This document shows positions 31,193 through 39,394 of a stretch of 64,000 nucleotides of DNA, piece by piece. Source of the stretch: DASWNP01 sp036399175 (lineage in GTDB: Bacteria > Acidobacteriota > Blastocatellia > Pyrinomonadales > Pyrinomonadaceae); assembly GCA_036399175.1 (NCBI GenBank), contig DASWNP010000030.1, positions 1 to 64,000 of the forward strand, written 5' to 3'. The notes beneath the pieces were generated by a model. It saw only the letters and a program-made list of their open reading frames with translations. It had not been told where the DNA came from and did no database searches. Made by a program: the position numbers and the translations under genes. Within the stretch, counting starts at the first letter, position 1; the number at the start of each line of letters is the position of its first letter.

Positions 31193-33475
31193 ATGGCACA
31201 GCCTGCATACGCGAACTCGAACGAGCACCTGCGCGACGAATTGCGTCGGCTCGACTACCTGCTCTGTCAGGCGGTCGCGGAGTTTCGCGCGCGGCAGGGC
31301 GAAGACTACGCGGCGGAGTTTCGAGGGCTGTGCATCTCCGAGGAAGAGATTGACGAGCTGCTCGACGCTTCGAGCCCCGCGCCCGGCTCGAATCGAATCG
31401 AAACCTACGCGCGTCTTGCGAGCCTAGGCGCGGAGATTCAGGAGCGCACCGCACGCAGCCTCGAAGCAGGCGTCGCGCTTCGGCTGCCGCACCTCAGCCG
31501 CGTCTTCGCCCTTTCGCCTTTCGAGAAAGACGTGCTGCTGCTCGCGCTCGCGCCCGAGCTTGATTTGCGCTACCAGAAGCTCTACGCCTACTTGCAGGAC
31601 GACGTGCTACGCAAACGCCCTTCGGTCGATTTGGCCTTGCGCCTGCTCTGCGTCACTTCGGACGAACGCATCGCCGCACGCCAGTGCTTCGCCGCCTCGT
31701 CGCCGCTTCTCTCGCGCTCGCTCGTCACGCTTCACGAAGACGCCTCGGAGCGTCCCGTGCCGTTGCTCGGCCAGAGTCTCAAGGTTGACGAACGCATCGT
31801 CGAATTCTGCTGCGGCAGCGACCGCTTCGACGCGCGTCTCTCCGCCGTCTCACCTCGCGCACGGTTCGTCGCGCCCCGACACGCGCTCCGAGATTTGCAA
31901 CTGCCGCAGAAGACCCTCTCCGCCCTCGAACGCCTCGTCGAAAAGCATCGACACGTGGACGCCTCTTCACGTCCATTGTCAAATTCCTTCTCAAATTCCT
32001 TCTCAAGCTCCTTCTACTGCCTGCTCTACGGCGCGCGCGGCGCAGGAAAGAAAACGTGCGCCGAAGCCGTCTCTCGCGCGCTCGGTTACGCCGTGCTCAC
32101 GCTCGACCTGCGCGCCTCTCTCGCGGGCGGCGGCGCACACTTTCAGACCGCCCTGCGCCTCGCCGTCCGCGAAGCCATGCTCTACGGCGCGGCCGCTTAC
32201 CTCGACGGCTGGCTCGAAGAGACCGGCGACGAAGCGCGGCGTCTCGGCCTGCTCGAAATACTCGAACGCGAGCTTGAAGATTTCAACGCGCCGGTCTTCT
32301 TCGGCAGCCGCTCGGCCTGGGAGCCTCCGCGCGCCGTCGGGCGCAGGTTCGTGAGTCTCGAAGTGGCTCTGCCGGGCGAGTGCGAGCGGCAGAAGATTTG
32401 GCAGACGCGTCTCGACGCGCTGGCAAACACGCGCGGCAAAGCGAAAGCAGACGGCGAGACCGCGCCGCACGCCGACGAGATTGACGCCTCTTACCTTGCG
32501 AGCGCCTTTCGCTTCAACGCCGGGCAGATTGAGCGTGCGCTCTCAAGCGCCGCCACTCGCGCGTGGCTTCGCGGCGACGAAGGCGAAGAGCCGATTGTGA
32601 CGATGGAGGACGTGCTGGCGGGCTGTCGCGCCGTCGCCTCGCAGCAGATAGTCTCTTTTGCGAAGAAGATAGAGCCGCGCCGGAAGTGGAGCGAGCTGGT
32701 CTTGCCGAAAGACACTCTGGCGCAGCTCGCGGAGTTTTGCCAGCAGGCGCGTCATCGCGTGCGCGTCTACGATCTCTGGGGCTTCGGCGAGCGCCTCAGT
32801 CTCGGCAAAGGTCTCATCGCGCTCTTCACAGGGCAGAGCGGCACGGGCAAGACCCTCAGCGCCGAAGTGCTCGCCGGAGAATTGGGGCTCGACCTCTACA
32901 GGGTTGACCTCTCGGCGGTCGTCAGCAAGTACATCGGCGAAACGGAGAAGAACCTGAGCCGCGTCTTCGACGACGCGCAGCAGTCGAGCGCCATCCTCTT
33001 CTTCGACGAGGCCGACGCCCTCTTCGGCAAGCGCTCCGAAGTGAAAGACGCGCACGACCGCTACGCCAACATCGAAGTCAACTACCTGCTCCAGCGCGTC
33101 GAAGAGTATGAAGGCGTCATCATCCTCGCCAGCAACATGAGCAAGAACATCGACGAAGCCTTCCTGCGCCGGATGCACTACTCAATCGAGTTTCCTTTCC
33201 CCGACGAGACGAGCCGCCTGCGTATCTGGCGCGGACTCTTCCCCGCGCAAGCGCCCGTGGCTTCGGACATCGAGTTCGATTTCCTCGCGCGCAAATTCAA
33301 AATCGCGGGCGGCAACATCAAGAACGTCGCGCTCTCGGCGGCCTTCTTCGCGGCAGCCGACGGCGGCGTTATCAACATGGAGCACGTCGTCCTCGCCCTG
33401 CGCCGCGAGTATCAGAAGCTCGGGCGCGTCTGCGAAAAACAGGACTTCGAGAAATACTACTCGCTGGTGCGCTAA
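31193..33475 (+). CDS. AAA+ ATPase of the contractile injection system (Afp15-like)
   Basis: The 760-aa protein has a helical N-terminal domain and two AAA modules. The first, near residues 270-400, is degenerate: GARGAGKK has Lys after the P-loop Lys and the Walker B position reads AAAYLDGW. The second is intact: Walker A GQSGTGKT near 547, VSKYIGETEKNLSRVFDDA, Walker B AILFFDEADALFGKRSEV near 598, sensor-1 ILASNMSKNIDEAFLRRM and an arginine finger. Afp15-type ATPases are needed for assembly of the particle in the producer. An in-frame triple 12-bp repeat encoding SNSFSNSFSSSF lies just before the first module. Confidence 0.95.
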   Translation: MAQPAYANSNEHLRDELRRLDYLLCQAVAEFRARQGEDYAAEFRGLCISEEEIDELLDASSPAPGSNRIETYARLASLGAEIQERTARSLEAGVALRLPHLSRVFALSPFEKDVLLLALAPELDLRYQKLYAYLQDDVLRKRPSVDLALRLLCVTSDERIAARQCFAASSPLLSRSLVTLHEDASERPVPLLGQSLKVDERIVEFCCGSDRFDARLSAVSPRARFVAPRHALRDLQLPQKTLSALERLVEKHRHVDASSRPLSNSFSNSFSSSFYCLLYGARGAGKKTCAEAVSRALGYAVLTLDLRASLAGGGAHFQTALRLAVREAMLYGAAAYLDGWLEETGDEARRLGLLEILERELEDFNAPVFFGSRSAWEPPRAVGRRFVSLEVALPGECERQKIWQTRLDALANTRGKAKADGETAPHADEIDASYLASAFRFNAGQIERALSSAATRAWLRGDEGEEPIVTMEDVLAGCRAVASQQIVSFAKKIEPRRKWSELVLPKDTLAQLAEFCQQARHRVRVYDLWGFGERLSLGKGLIALFTGQSGTGKTLSAEVLAGELGLDLYRVDLSAVVSKYIGETEKNLSRVFDDAQQSSAILFFDEADALFGKRSEVKDAHDRYANIEVNYLLQRVEEYEGVIILASNMSKNIDEAFLRRMHYSIEFPFPDETSRLRIWRGLFPAQAPVASDIEFDFLARKFKIAGGNIKNVALSAAFFAAADGGVINMEHVVLALRREYQKLGRVCEKQDFEKYYSLVR
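31979..32014 (+). repeat. Triple 12-bp in-frame repeat in the ATPase gene
   Basis: TCAAATTCCTTC occurs twice in tandem and a third time as TCAAGCTCCTTC, encoding SNSF-SNSF-SSSF. The length keeps the reading frame. Its core AAATTCCTTCTCAAA recurs at 45043-45057 in the non-coding DNA upstream of the acetyl-CoA synthetase gene. It is therefore probably a small dispersed repeat that entered a surface loop. Confidence 0.7.
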
Positions 33476-33480
33476 CCTCT

Positions 33481-36400
33481 GTGTCCGACTCGAATCACAA
33501 AACAACGCCGACCGACGCCGCGAAAGACTCCGCGCACGTCCAACCGCCCGCGCACGAGTCGCGCCCGACGGGCGCGGGCGTCGCGGGCGAATCTTCATCG
33601 GCCATGCGCTTCGTCGCGCGAGCCATGTTGAGCGCGGGAGGCAACAACCCCGCGTCGCCGCCGGGAAACTACAGCGCGCTCCTCTCGAAGCTTCGCAACT
33701 CTTCTTCGTCGCAGTTGAGCGTGCTTCGACATTTGCAGAACGGCTACGGCAACGCCTACGTCGGTCGGGTGATTCAGCGCAAGGCCGTCGGCTCACGCCC
33801 CGCTTCTTCTGCCTCTCGCCAACCGGAGGAAGTTCTCCCGCTCGTGCCTTCGGGCGACACGGGACGCCCGCTCGAAGCGCGTGAGCGTCTACCTCTGCAA
33901 TCGAGATTCGGCGATGACCTGGGCGGCGTCAGAGTTCATACCGACGCCAATGCCGCCGCCGCCGCCGAGGCTCTCGACGCCGAAGCTTTCACTATCGGTC
34001 GTGACATCTATTTCGGCCACGAACGCTTTCAACCCGCGACGAGCGAAGGCCGAAAACTGCTGGCGCACGAATTGACCCACGTCCTCCAACAGCGGAAGGG
34101 AACGACGCCGCCCTCGCAGCAACTGCTGAGCGAGCCCGACAGCGCCGCCGAAAGAGAGGCCGAGCAGGCCAGCAACATAAGCGAAGGATTCAGCCCTTCG
34201 TCGCTCACGGCCTCGCCCGCCGCCATCATCCATCGACAGAATAAGACCCCGGCGCAAACGCCTGCCGCGCCGCAGGGACAGAAGACGGCAGACCCGTCGG
34301 CGCAGCCGACCCCCGACCCGTCCAAAGCGCCCGCCGACCCGTCCAAGTCGCCGCCGCCCGCGCCCATGTCGCTCGAGCAGGTGGTGACGCTCTACGATGC
34401 CTCCATCGCGCAGGTCGAAACCCTACAGCAGCAGTATCCCGACCTCGGCATCGACCTGCTCTTTTTTGAACTCCAGAATGAGCGCGACGATTTGAAAGCC
34501 GACCCTGCCAGGCTGCCCGAAGCGCAGGCGCAGATTACGCGTCACGATAGTATTCGCGCCGGAGTGGCGAAAGTCCTGCCGAGCATCGACCTGCTCCGCA
34601 AAGGTGATTACCCGGAAGCGCCGAAGGTGACGCTGCTGGCTCGGCTCGACGAAATTCGCAACGCCTACGTGCAGGCGCTCCACCTCTCACTCTACCCGGC
34701 CGCAACCGCCGCCTACAACGAGGCCGACAAGGCCATGCGCTTCTTCCCTCCCTTTATGAAACTCACGCTCCTCGAACACTGGCTTGAGGAAGTGAAGCAA
34801 ATCAGGCGCAACTACTATAAGCAGATTGCGAGCGAAGAGGACGTGAAGAGCGGCAAGTACGAGCAGCTTGAGACGGAGGTTCTGACGGGCAAGGCGCTGG
34901 AGGCCGCCTGGCGAATGCTCGAAGAGGCTTACGAGCGTGATGATGTCGATCCGAAAGCGGCGGCGGAGATCGTAGCCAGGATAGACAAGGGCTTGGAGCA
35001 GGCTCCGCTCGGTCTGGAAATCTCCGGCGAGATGGAGAAAGCCATCCACTTCCAGCAGGTGCTCTACCGGAGCAAGTCGGCCTATCTTCCCGCCGCACAG
35101 GTGGCGATGGGTCGCGTCAGCGAATTGATAAAACGACTCGCCGACGTGCAGGAGAAATTCCTCTCCGGTGATAAGTCGGCCGAAGCCGACTTCCGCAAGC
35201 TCACGGGCAGCCCTCAATACAAAGAGTTCTACGCCGAGTGGAGTCGTTTTATCCAGTTCGGCGAGGTGGCCGTCAATCTCTACATGATTCAGTTGAGCGT
35301 GGTGTCGGCGTCGGGCGCTGGAACTGTGGCGAGCGGCGCGCTCGGACTTGAGACGGGATTCGCGTTGACGGCGGGGAACGTGGCGCGGGTGGGGGGCGTG
35401 GCGGTGGCCGAGTCGTTGGCCTTCACGCTGACGACTCGCGGTATGGGCTACACGGGCGAAGAGGCCAAAGACCTCGGCAAGTTCGGCGGCGACCTCGCCA
35501 AAGAAACGGCCTGGAACGCCCTTCTCTTCGGCGGCATGCGCGGCATCGCACGCCACTTCGCGCTCTCCGGCAAAGCTCTCGGCGAGATGAAAAATCTCGA
35601 CCCGAAGGAGTTAGCGCGGCTTGAGAAATTACTCAAGTTGAAAAATATCGGAGCGAACTTCGCTGCGCTTGAGGCTTTCGGACTACTGCGTCACGGCGTC
35701 GAGAAAGAGAAGATGATGACCGCCGCCGAAGGCGGACAGATGACGCTGGAAAATGCCCTCTTCATGGTGGTGCTCGCCATCGCGGGCAAAGCGGGTCGGC
35801 CTGTCATCGGGGAATTCAAAGATGCAGAGGCACACTCGCGCTTCCTCAAAGTTTTCGGGAAAGAGATCGAAGCCCTCCAGACTCGACAGAACAAGCTCGG
35901 CGAAAGAGCCGCGAAGTTAATAGAAGAAGGGAACGTGACGCAGGAGTCGGCTGGCGAGCTGGTGAAGGAGCGTGCGGCGATTGACGCGGAGATTCGGAAA
36001 ATCGTCAGCGATGCCACCTCGAAGTTCAAATTCAGCCCGAAGCATTTCGAGCCGATGCTGGAGCAACTGACCGCGAGCGGCTCGACAGTCGAGTTTGCTC
36101 AGTTCATGTCGGAGGCGAAGCTTGAGAACGTCGGCGCTGAGAGTTACAGCTACGAGTACATGACGGGCGAGCGCGTCAGGAAATTCTATGAGGGGCGCGG
36201 CGCGACCGTCGAGGAAATCGACACGGGCGGCGGGCGCGGTCTGAAAGTCAAAATGGCGGACGGCACATTCACCATCCTGATGGAGCGCCCGCCCGTCAAG
36301 CTTGAGAAGGCTCTCATCACCGACCCGAAAGGCGGCGAGCTTCCGCCCGAAGAGATAGCGGGCGACCTCTTGGCCGAACACAAGAACCTGACGGCCATCA

Positions 36401-37119
36401 AGAGCACCTTCGCGCAGGAGGGCGTCGTCCTGCATGAAGACCCGACCATGAAGAGCGAGGCCGATACCTCTTATATCGTAATCACGAGCCCCGACGGCTC
36501 GACCTCTTTTGTCAGAGCAATCATTCGTTATAACCCGCAGAAGTGCACCATCCAGAACATGAGACACGAACTCAGACACCTGCGGGATTTCCAATCGGGA
36601 GTGGTCGAACCGAATTACTCTGCGCGCGCCAAAGATGCCAAGACCTATCAGGAGTTGCAGGGCAAATCGGCGGCGGCGGTCAAGAAGTACGCGTTGGATA
36701 ATTCCGTCCCCTATGCCTCGAAGCCGCTCCCCGAAGCGGCGGAGTTTCAGGCCAATCGTTTCCTCGCGGAAATCTCCACTCACCTCGCCGACATCGAGTT
36801 GGCCGCCACCGAGAAGCCCGGCGGAGATGTCACTCTCAACTCCGGTCTGCTCGTTCCCTATGAGCCTGTCCCCGGCACTCGTACTTACATGCCTCTCATC
36901 GACCTGGAGACGAACAACGTGAAGGGCTACGTCAGCAAGCTGGCTCGGATGCTCGCGGGCGGCGAGGTGTTTGGCCGACCCGGAGAAAAGCTTAACGAAT
37001 CACAGCGCGCCCTTCTCAGAGAGCACGTGCGCGGACAATTAAGCACCTCTCATTCAACCCTCGCCGCGAGATACCATAAGCTCGTCGGCGGAAGCCTCGA
37101 AGCCAACCTCGGCCTGTGA
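33481..37119 (+). CDS. DUF4157 eCIS cargo/effector 1 with C-terminal HExxH motif
   Basis: The 1212-aa protein is called from GTG 33481, five bases after the ATPase stop; the start is uncertain because no clear ribosome site is seen. A motif common to all three cargo proteins lies near residues 82-98 (LRHLQNGYGNAYVGRVIQR). The DUF4157 domain spans about 135-205 (LQSRFGDDLGGVRVHTD, FTIGRDIYFGHERF, LLAHELTHVLQQ). A Pro/Ala linker follows, then long helices. A hydrophobic Gly/Ala-rich segment lies near 600-680 (SGAGTVASGALGLETGFALT). A C-terminal domain has MRHELRHLRDF at about 1027. The second HExxH suggests a metallopeptidase-type toxin; that activity is inference. DUF4157 is the established marker of eCIS-associated cargo. 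Confidence 0.85.
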   Translation: MSDSNHKTTPTDAAKDSAHVQPPAHESRPTGAGVAGESSSAMRFVARAMLSAGGNNPASPPGNYSALLSKLRNSSSSQLSVLRHLQNGYGNAYVGRVIQRKAVGSRPASSASRQPEEVLPLVPSGDTGRPLEARERLPLQSRFGDDLGGVRVHTDANAAAAAEALDAEAFTIGRDIYFGHERFQPATSEGRKLLAHELTHVLQQRKGTTPPSQQLLSEPDSAAEREAEQASNISEGFSPSSLTASPAAIIHRQNKTPAQTPAAPQGQKTADPSAQPTPDPSKAPADPSKSPPPAPMSLEQVVTLYDASIAQVETLQQQYPDLGIDLLFFELQNERDDLKADPARLPEAQAQITRHDSIRAGVAKVLPSIDLLRKGDYPEAPKVTLLARLDEIRNAYVQALHLSLYPAATAAYNEADKAMRFFPPFMKLTLLEHWLEEVKQIRRNYYKQIASEEDVKSGKYEQLETEVLTGKALEAAWRMLEEAYERDDVDPKAAAEIVARIDKGLEQAPLGLEISGEMEKAIHFQQVLYRSKSAYLPAAQVAMGRVSELIKRLADVQEKFLSGDKSAEADFRKLTGSPQYKEFYAEWSRFIQFGEVAVNLYMIQLSVVSASGAGTVASGALGLETGFALTAGNVARVGGVAVAESLAFTLTTRGMGYTGEEAKDLGKFGGDLAKETAWNALLFGGMRGIARHFALSGKALGEMKNLDPKELARLEKLLKLKNIGANFAALEAFGLLRHGVEKEKMMTAAEGGQMTLENALFMVVLAIAGKAGRPVIGEFKDAEAHSRFLKVFGKEIEALQTRQNKLGERAAKLIEEGNVTQESAGELVKERAAIDAEIRKIVSDATSKFKFSPKHFEPMLEQLTASGSTVEFAQFMSEAKLENVGAESYSYEYMTGERVRKFYEGRGATVEEIDTGGGRGLKVKMADGTFTILMERPPVKLEKALITDPKGGELPPEEIAGDLLAEHKNLTAIKSTFAQEGVVLHEDPTMKSEADTSYIVITSPDGSTSFVRAIIRYNPQKCTIQNMRHELRHLRDFQSGVVEPNYSARAKDAKTYQELQGKSAAAVKKYALDNSVPYASKPLPEAAEFQANRFLAEISTHLADIELAATEKPGGDVTLNSGLLVPYEPVPGTRTYMPLIDLETNNVKGYVSKLARMLAGGEVFGRPGEKLNESQRALLREHVRGQLSTSHSTLAARYHKLVGGSLEANLGL

Positions 37120-37235
37120 TGCAAACGACGCCTGTTATTAACTCCGTGGCCTGACCTGTTTGCCCCGTTCGTCGGCGCGAACTACCGGAGCGAAACTTTG
37201 AAGGTCGAAAGCGACGAGTCTGGAAGGCTCTTGTG

Positions 37236-39299
37236 ATGAAAAGGAAATCAGAGGCCGGAGTCAGGAACGAAGCGAAGCAAGACGCCGGCGTAGTCGCGCC
37301 GGAGGCTGCGGAGGCGCAGAAAGGTTCGGAGTTGATGCTGGCCGAGCAGGTGCAGCATACGGTCGAGGCGGCGCAGGGCAGCAGCCCCGAAGCTTCGCCC
37401 GCCGAGTTTGGCGCGATGCTCGAACAGCTCTCACACTCCGAATCCATCAAGGCGGCGCTCGTCCGCCAGTTGCAGCACCGCTACGGCAATCGCTACGTCC
37501 GCAGAGTGCTGCAATCTAAAGCGCGCACGAGCCAGCCCTCGGACGCGCACGAGCAGCAGGCCGACCGCATGGCCGAACGCGTCATGCGCGCCGATAAGAC
37601 CGACGCCGCGCAGACTGACGGCGAGACACGTTCCTCTTCATCGACGCACGCCGACACACCGCTCGCGCGAAAAGCGACTCCCGCGCTCTCGCAGAGCTTC
37701 GCCGCCTCGACCGATGCTGTTGCCGACGCTTCGCCCGTCGTCGGCGAGACCCTGCGCGCGCCCGGCCAGCCGCTCAACGCCTCGACGCGCAACTTCATGG
37801 AAGCGCGCTTCGCCGAAGATTTCGGCGACGTGCGCGTGCACACGGACGAGCGCGCCGCACGCTCGGCGCAGGAGCTTGAAGCCAATGCTTACACCGTCGG
37901 GCGCGACATCGTTTTCGCCGAAGGACGCTACTCGCCGCAGACCGACGCGGGGCGCGAGCTGATAGCGCACGAGCTGGCGCACGTCGTTCAGCAGGGTACG
38001 GGTGCAGCCGAGCTGTCCGTGATTCAAAGGCAACCAGCGAGCGGAGCAGGTGGGGCAGGTGGGGCGGGCGCGTCGTCCGAGCGCGACCAGGGCGCTCAGG
38101 GCGCGTCGCCCGGCGTCGCGCTTCCTCCCGTCCCTGAACCCTTGCCCGACCCGACTCCCGAAGAGAAACGCGCGGAGCTGCTCAGTCGCTCTTACCAATC
38201 GGACGAAGAACGCTTCGCCATGAATTACGACCCCGGCACCGGCCAGGGCTCGGCACACGTCAGTATCTTCGTCCACGTCGATTTTCAACCCTTCACCCCG
38301 CAGATGATGACCGAAGAGCCTTACGCCGAGTATTACAAGACGCACAAGCCGCCCGACCCGAAGGATTGCGTCTGGACGAAAGCGCAGGAAGCGAAATTCA
38401 CGGACGACCTCGTCGCTTCGGTCGGCGGCGCGTGGAGTCGCAAGCACACGCTCTTTTGCGCCGAGCCGGGACTCGAAGACGTGTCGGCCTCGCTCGACGT
38501 TGAAGTGATGCCGATTGATAGTGCCGACGCCGCGCACGTCAAAGTCGTCGCGCAGAAGACTCCGCCCGCCACGCCGCGCTACCCCGCCCACCGTAAGAAG
38601 GGCGAAGCCACAGCCCACCTCGACTGGCGCGACCCGACCGAGCCCGGCAAGCTCGAAGGACAGAAAGCCCACATGCAGACGGCGCAAATCGCTCCCTTCG
38701 AGCCGGGCAAGGCGACGCTGACGAAAGAGCTTGAGCAGCAGGTCGGCGCAATTCTCGGCGGGCCGCTCGCGTGGCAGTACGGCCTCGTTCGCCCCGAGAC
38801 GATTAAAGAGATAATCCTCACGGGCTGGGCTTCTACGACCAGCAACTCCGAGATGGAAGACGCCGAGCTTGCATACAAGCGCGCTCAGAGCGTGAAAGCC
38901 GCGCTCAGAGGAACCGTGCTCGACTTCGAGCCGATTACACTCGCGCGAGCCGGACGCCAGAACGCCAAGCCCGAGCCCCGCTATCAACGCGTCGTCGTCG
39001 AAGTCGTCGCGCAGGACGACGCCTTCAGCCAGAACGTCGCCGCGCACGAGTTCGGCCACCTCTTCGCAGGTCTCGGCGACGAATACACAGACCCCTACCG
39101 CGCCGACGGTCTGCCCGGCGACAAACCGGCGCACTACGAGCGCGTCCGCGAACAGCTCGGCGAATTGGCGGCCAAAGAACTGCTCGTCGGCAACAACGCC
39201 AACATCATGTCCGGCGGCAACCTCGTCAGACCCGGCCACTACATCACCTTCGTCGAAGTGATGGGAAAAATGACCGGCCTGCGCTGGAAAGTTAAGTAA
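37236..39299 (+). CDS. DUF4157 eCIS cargo/effector 2 with OmpA-like and HExxH domains
   Basis: The 687-aa protein starts at ATG 37236 (GTG 37233 is an alternative). The shared motif VRQLQHRYGNRYVRRVLQ lies near residues 74-91. DUF4157 spans about 186-252 (ARFAEDFGDVRVHTD, HELAHVVQQ with His at 245). Residues about 300-460 are of unknown fold. Residues about 480-590 resemble an OmpA C-terminal domain (FEPGKATLTKELEQQ, EIILTGWAST, LAYKRAQSVKAAL, YQRVVVEV). The C-terminus carries AHEFGHLFAGLGDEYTDP (first His of HExxH at about 604), a zinc-metallopeptidase-like site. A 113-bp gap precedes the gene. Whether it is a toxin or a cell-wall-processing cargo is open. Confidence 0.85.
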   Translation: MKRKSEAGVRNEAKQDAGVVAPEAAEAQKGSELMLAEQVQHTVEAAQGSSPEASPAEFGAMLEQLSHSESIKAALVRQLQHRYGNRYVRRVLQSKARTSQPSDAHEQQADRMAERVMRADKTDAAQTDGETRSSSSTHADTPLARKATPALSQSFAASTDAVADASPVVGETLRAPGQPLNASTRNFMEARFAEDFGDVRVHTDERAARSAQELEANAYTVGRDIVFAEGRYSPQTDAGRELIAHELAHVVQQGTGAAELSVIQRQPASGAGGAGGAGASSERDQGAQGASPGVALPPVPEPLPDPTPEEKRAELLSRSYQSDEERFAMNYDPGTGQGSAHVSIFVHVDFQPFTPQMMTEEPYAEYYKTHKPPDPKDCVWTKAQEAKFTDDLVASVGGAWSRKHTLFCAEPGLEDVSASLDVEVMPIDSADAAHVKVVAQKTPPATPRYPAHRKKGEATAHLDWRDPTEPGKLEGQKAHMQTAQIAPFEPGKATLTKELEQQVGAILGGPLAWQYGLVRPETIKEIILTGWASTTSNSEMEDAELAYKRAQSVKAALRGTVLDFEPITLARAGRQNAKPEPRYQRVVVEVVAQDDAFSQNVAAHEFGHLFAGLGDEYTDPYRADGLPGDKPAHYERVREQLGELAAKELLVGNNANIMSGGNLVRPGHYITFVEVMGKMTGLRWKVK

Positions 39300-39301
39300 A
39301 G

Positions 39302-39383
39302 CAGTTTTCAGTTTTCGGTTTTCAGTTTTCAGAAAAGAAACTGTATCTTCTGCTTAAAACTGAAAACCGAAAACTGAAAACTG
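39302..39383. repeat. Heptamer-repeat hairpin 1 (CAGTTTT units)
   Basis: Bases 39302-39329 and 39356-39383 form a perfect 28-bp inverted repeat around a 26-nt loop. Each arm is a tandem array of the 7-mer CAGTTTT, with one CGGTTTT. It fills the gap between effector 2 and effector 3 and leaves no ribosome site before the ATG at 39395. It may act as a terminator, an mRNA stabiliser or a mobile repeat. Confidence 0.9.
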
Positions 39384-39394
39384 AAAACTCATAT

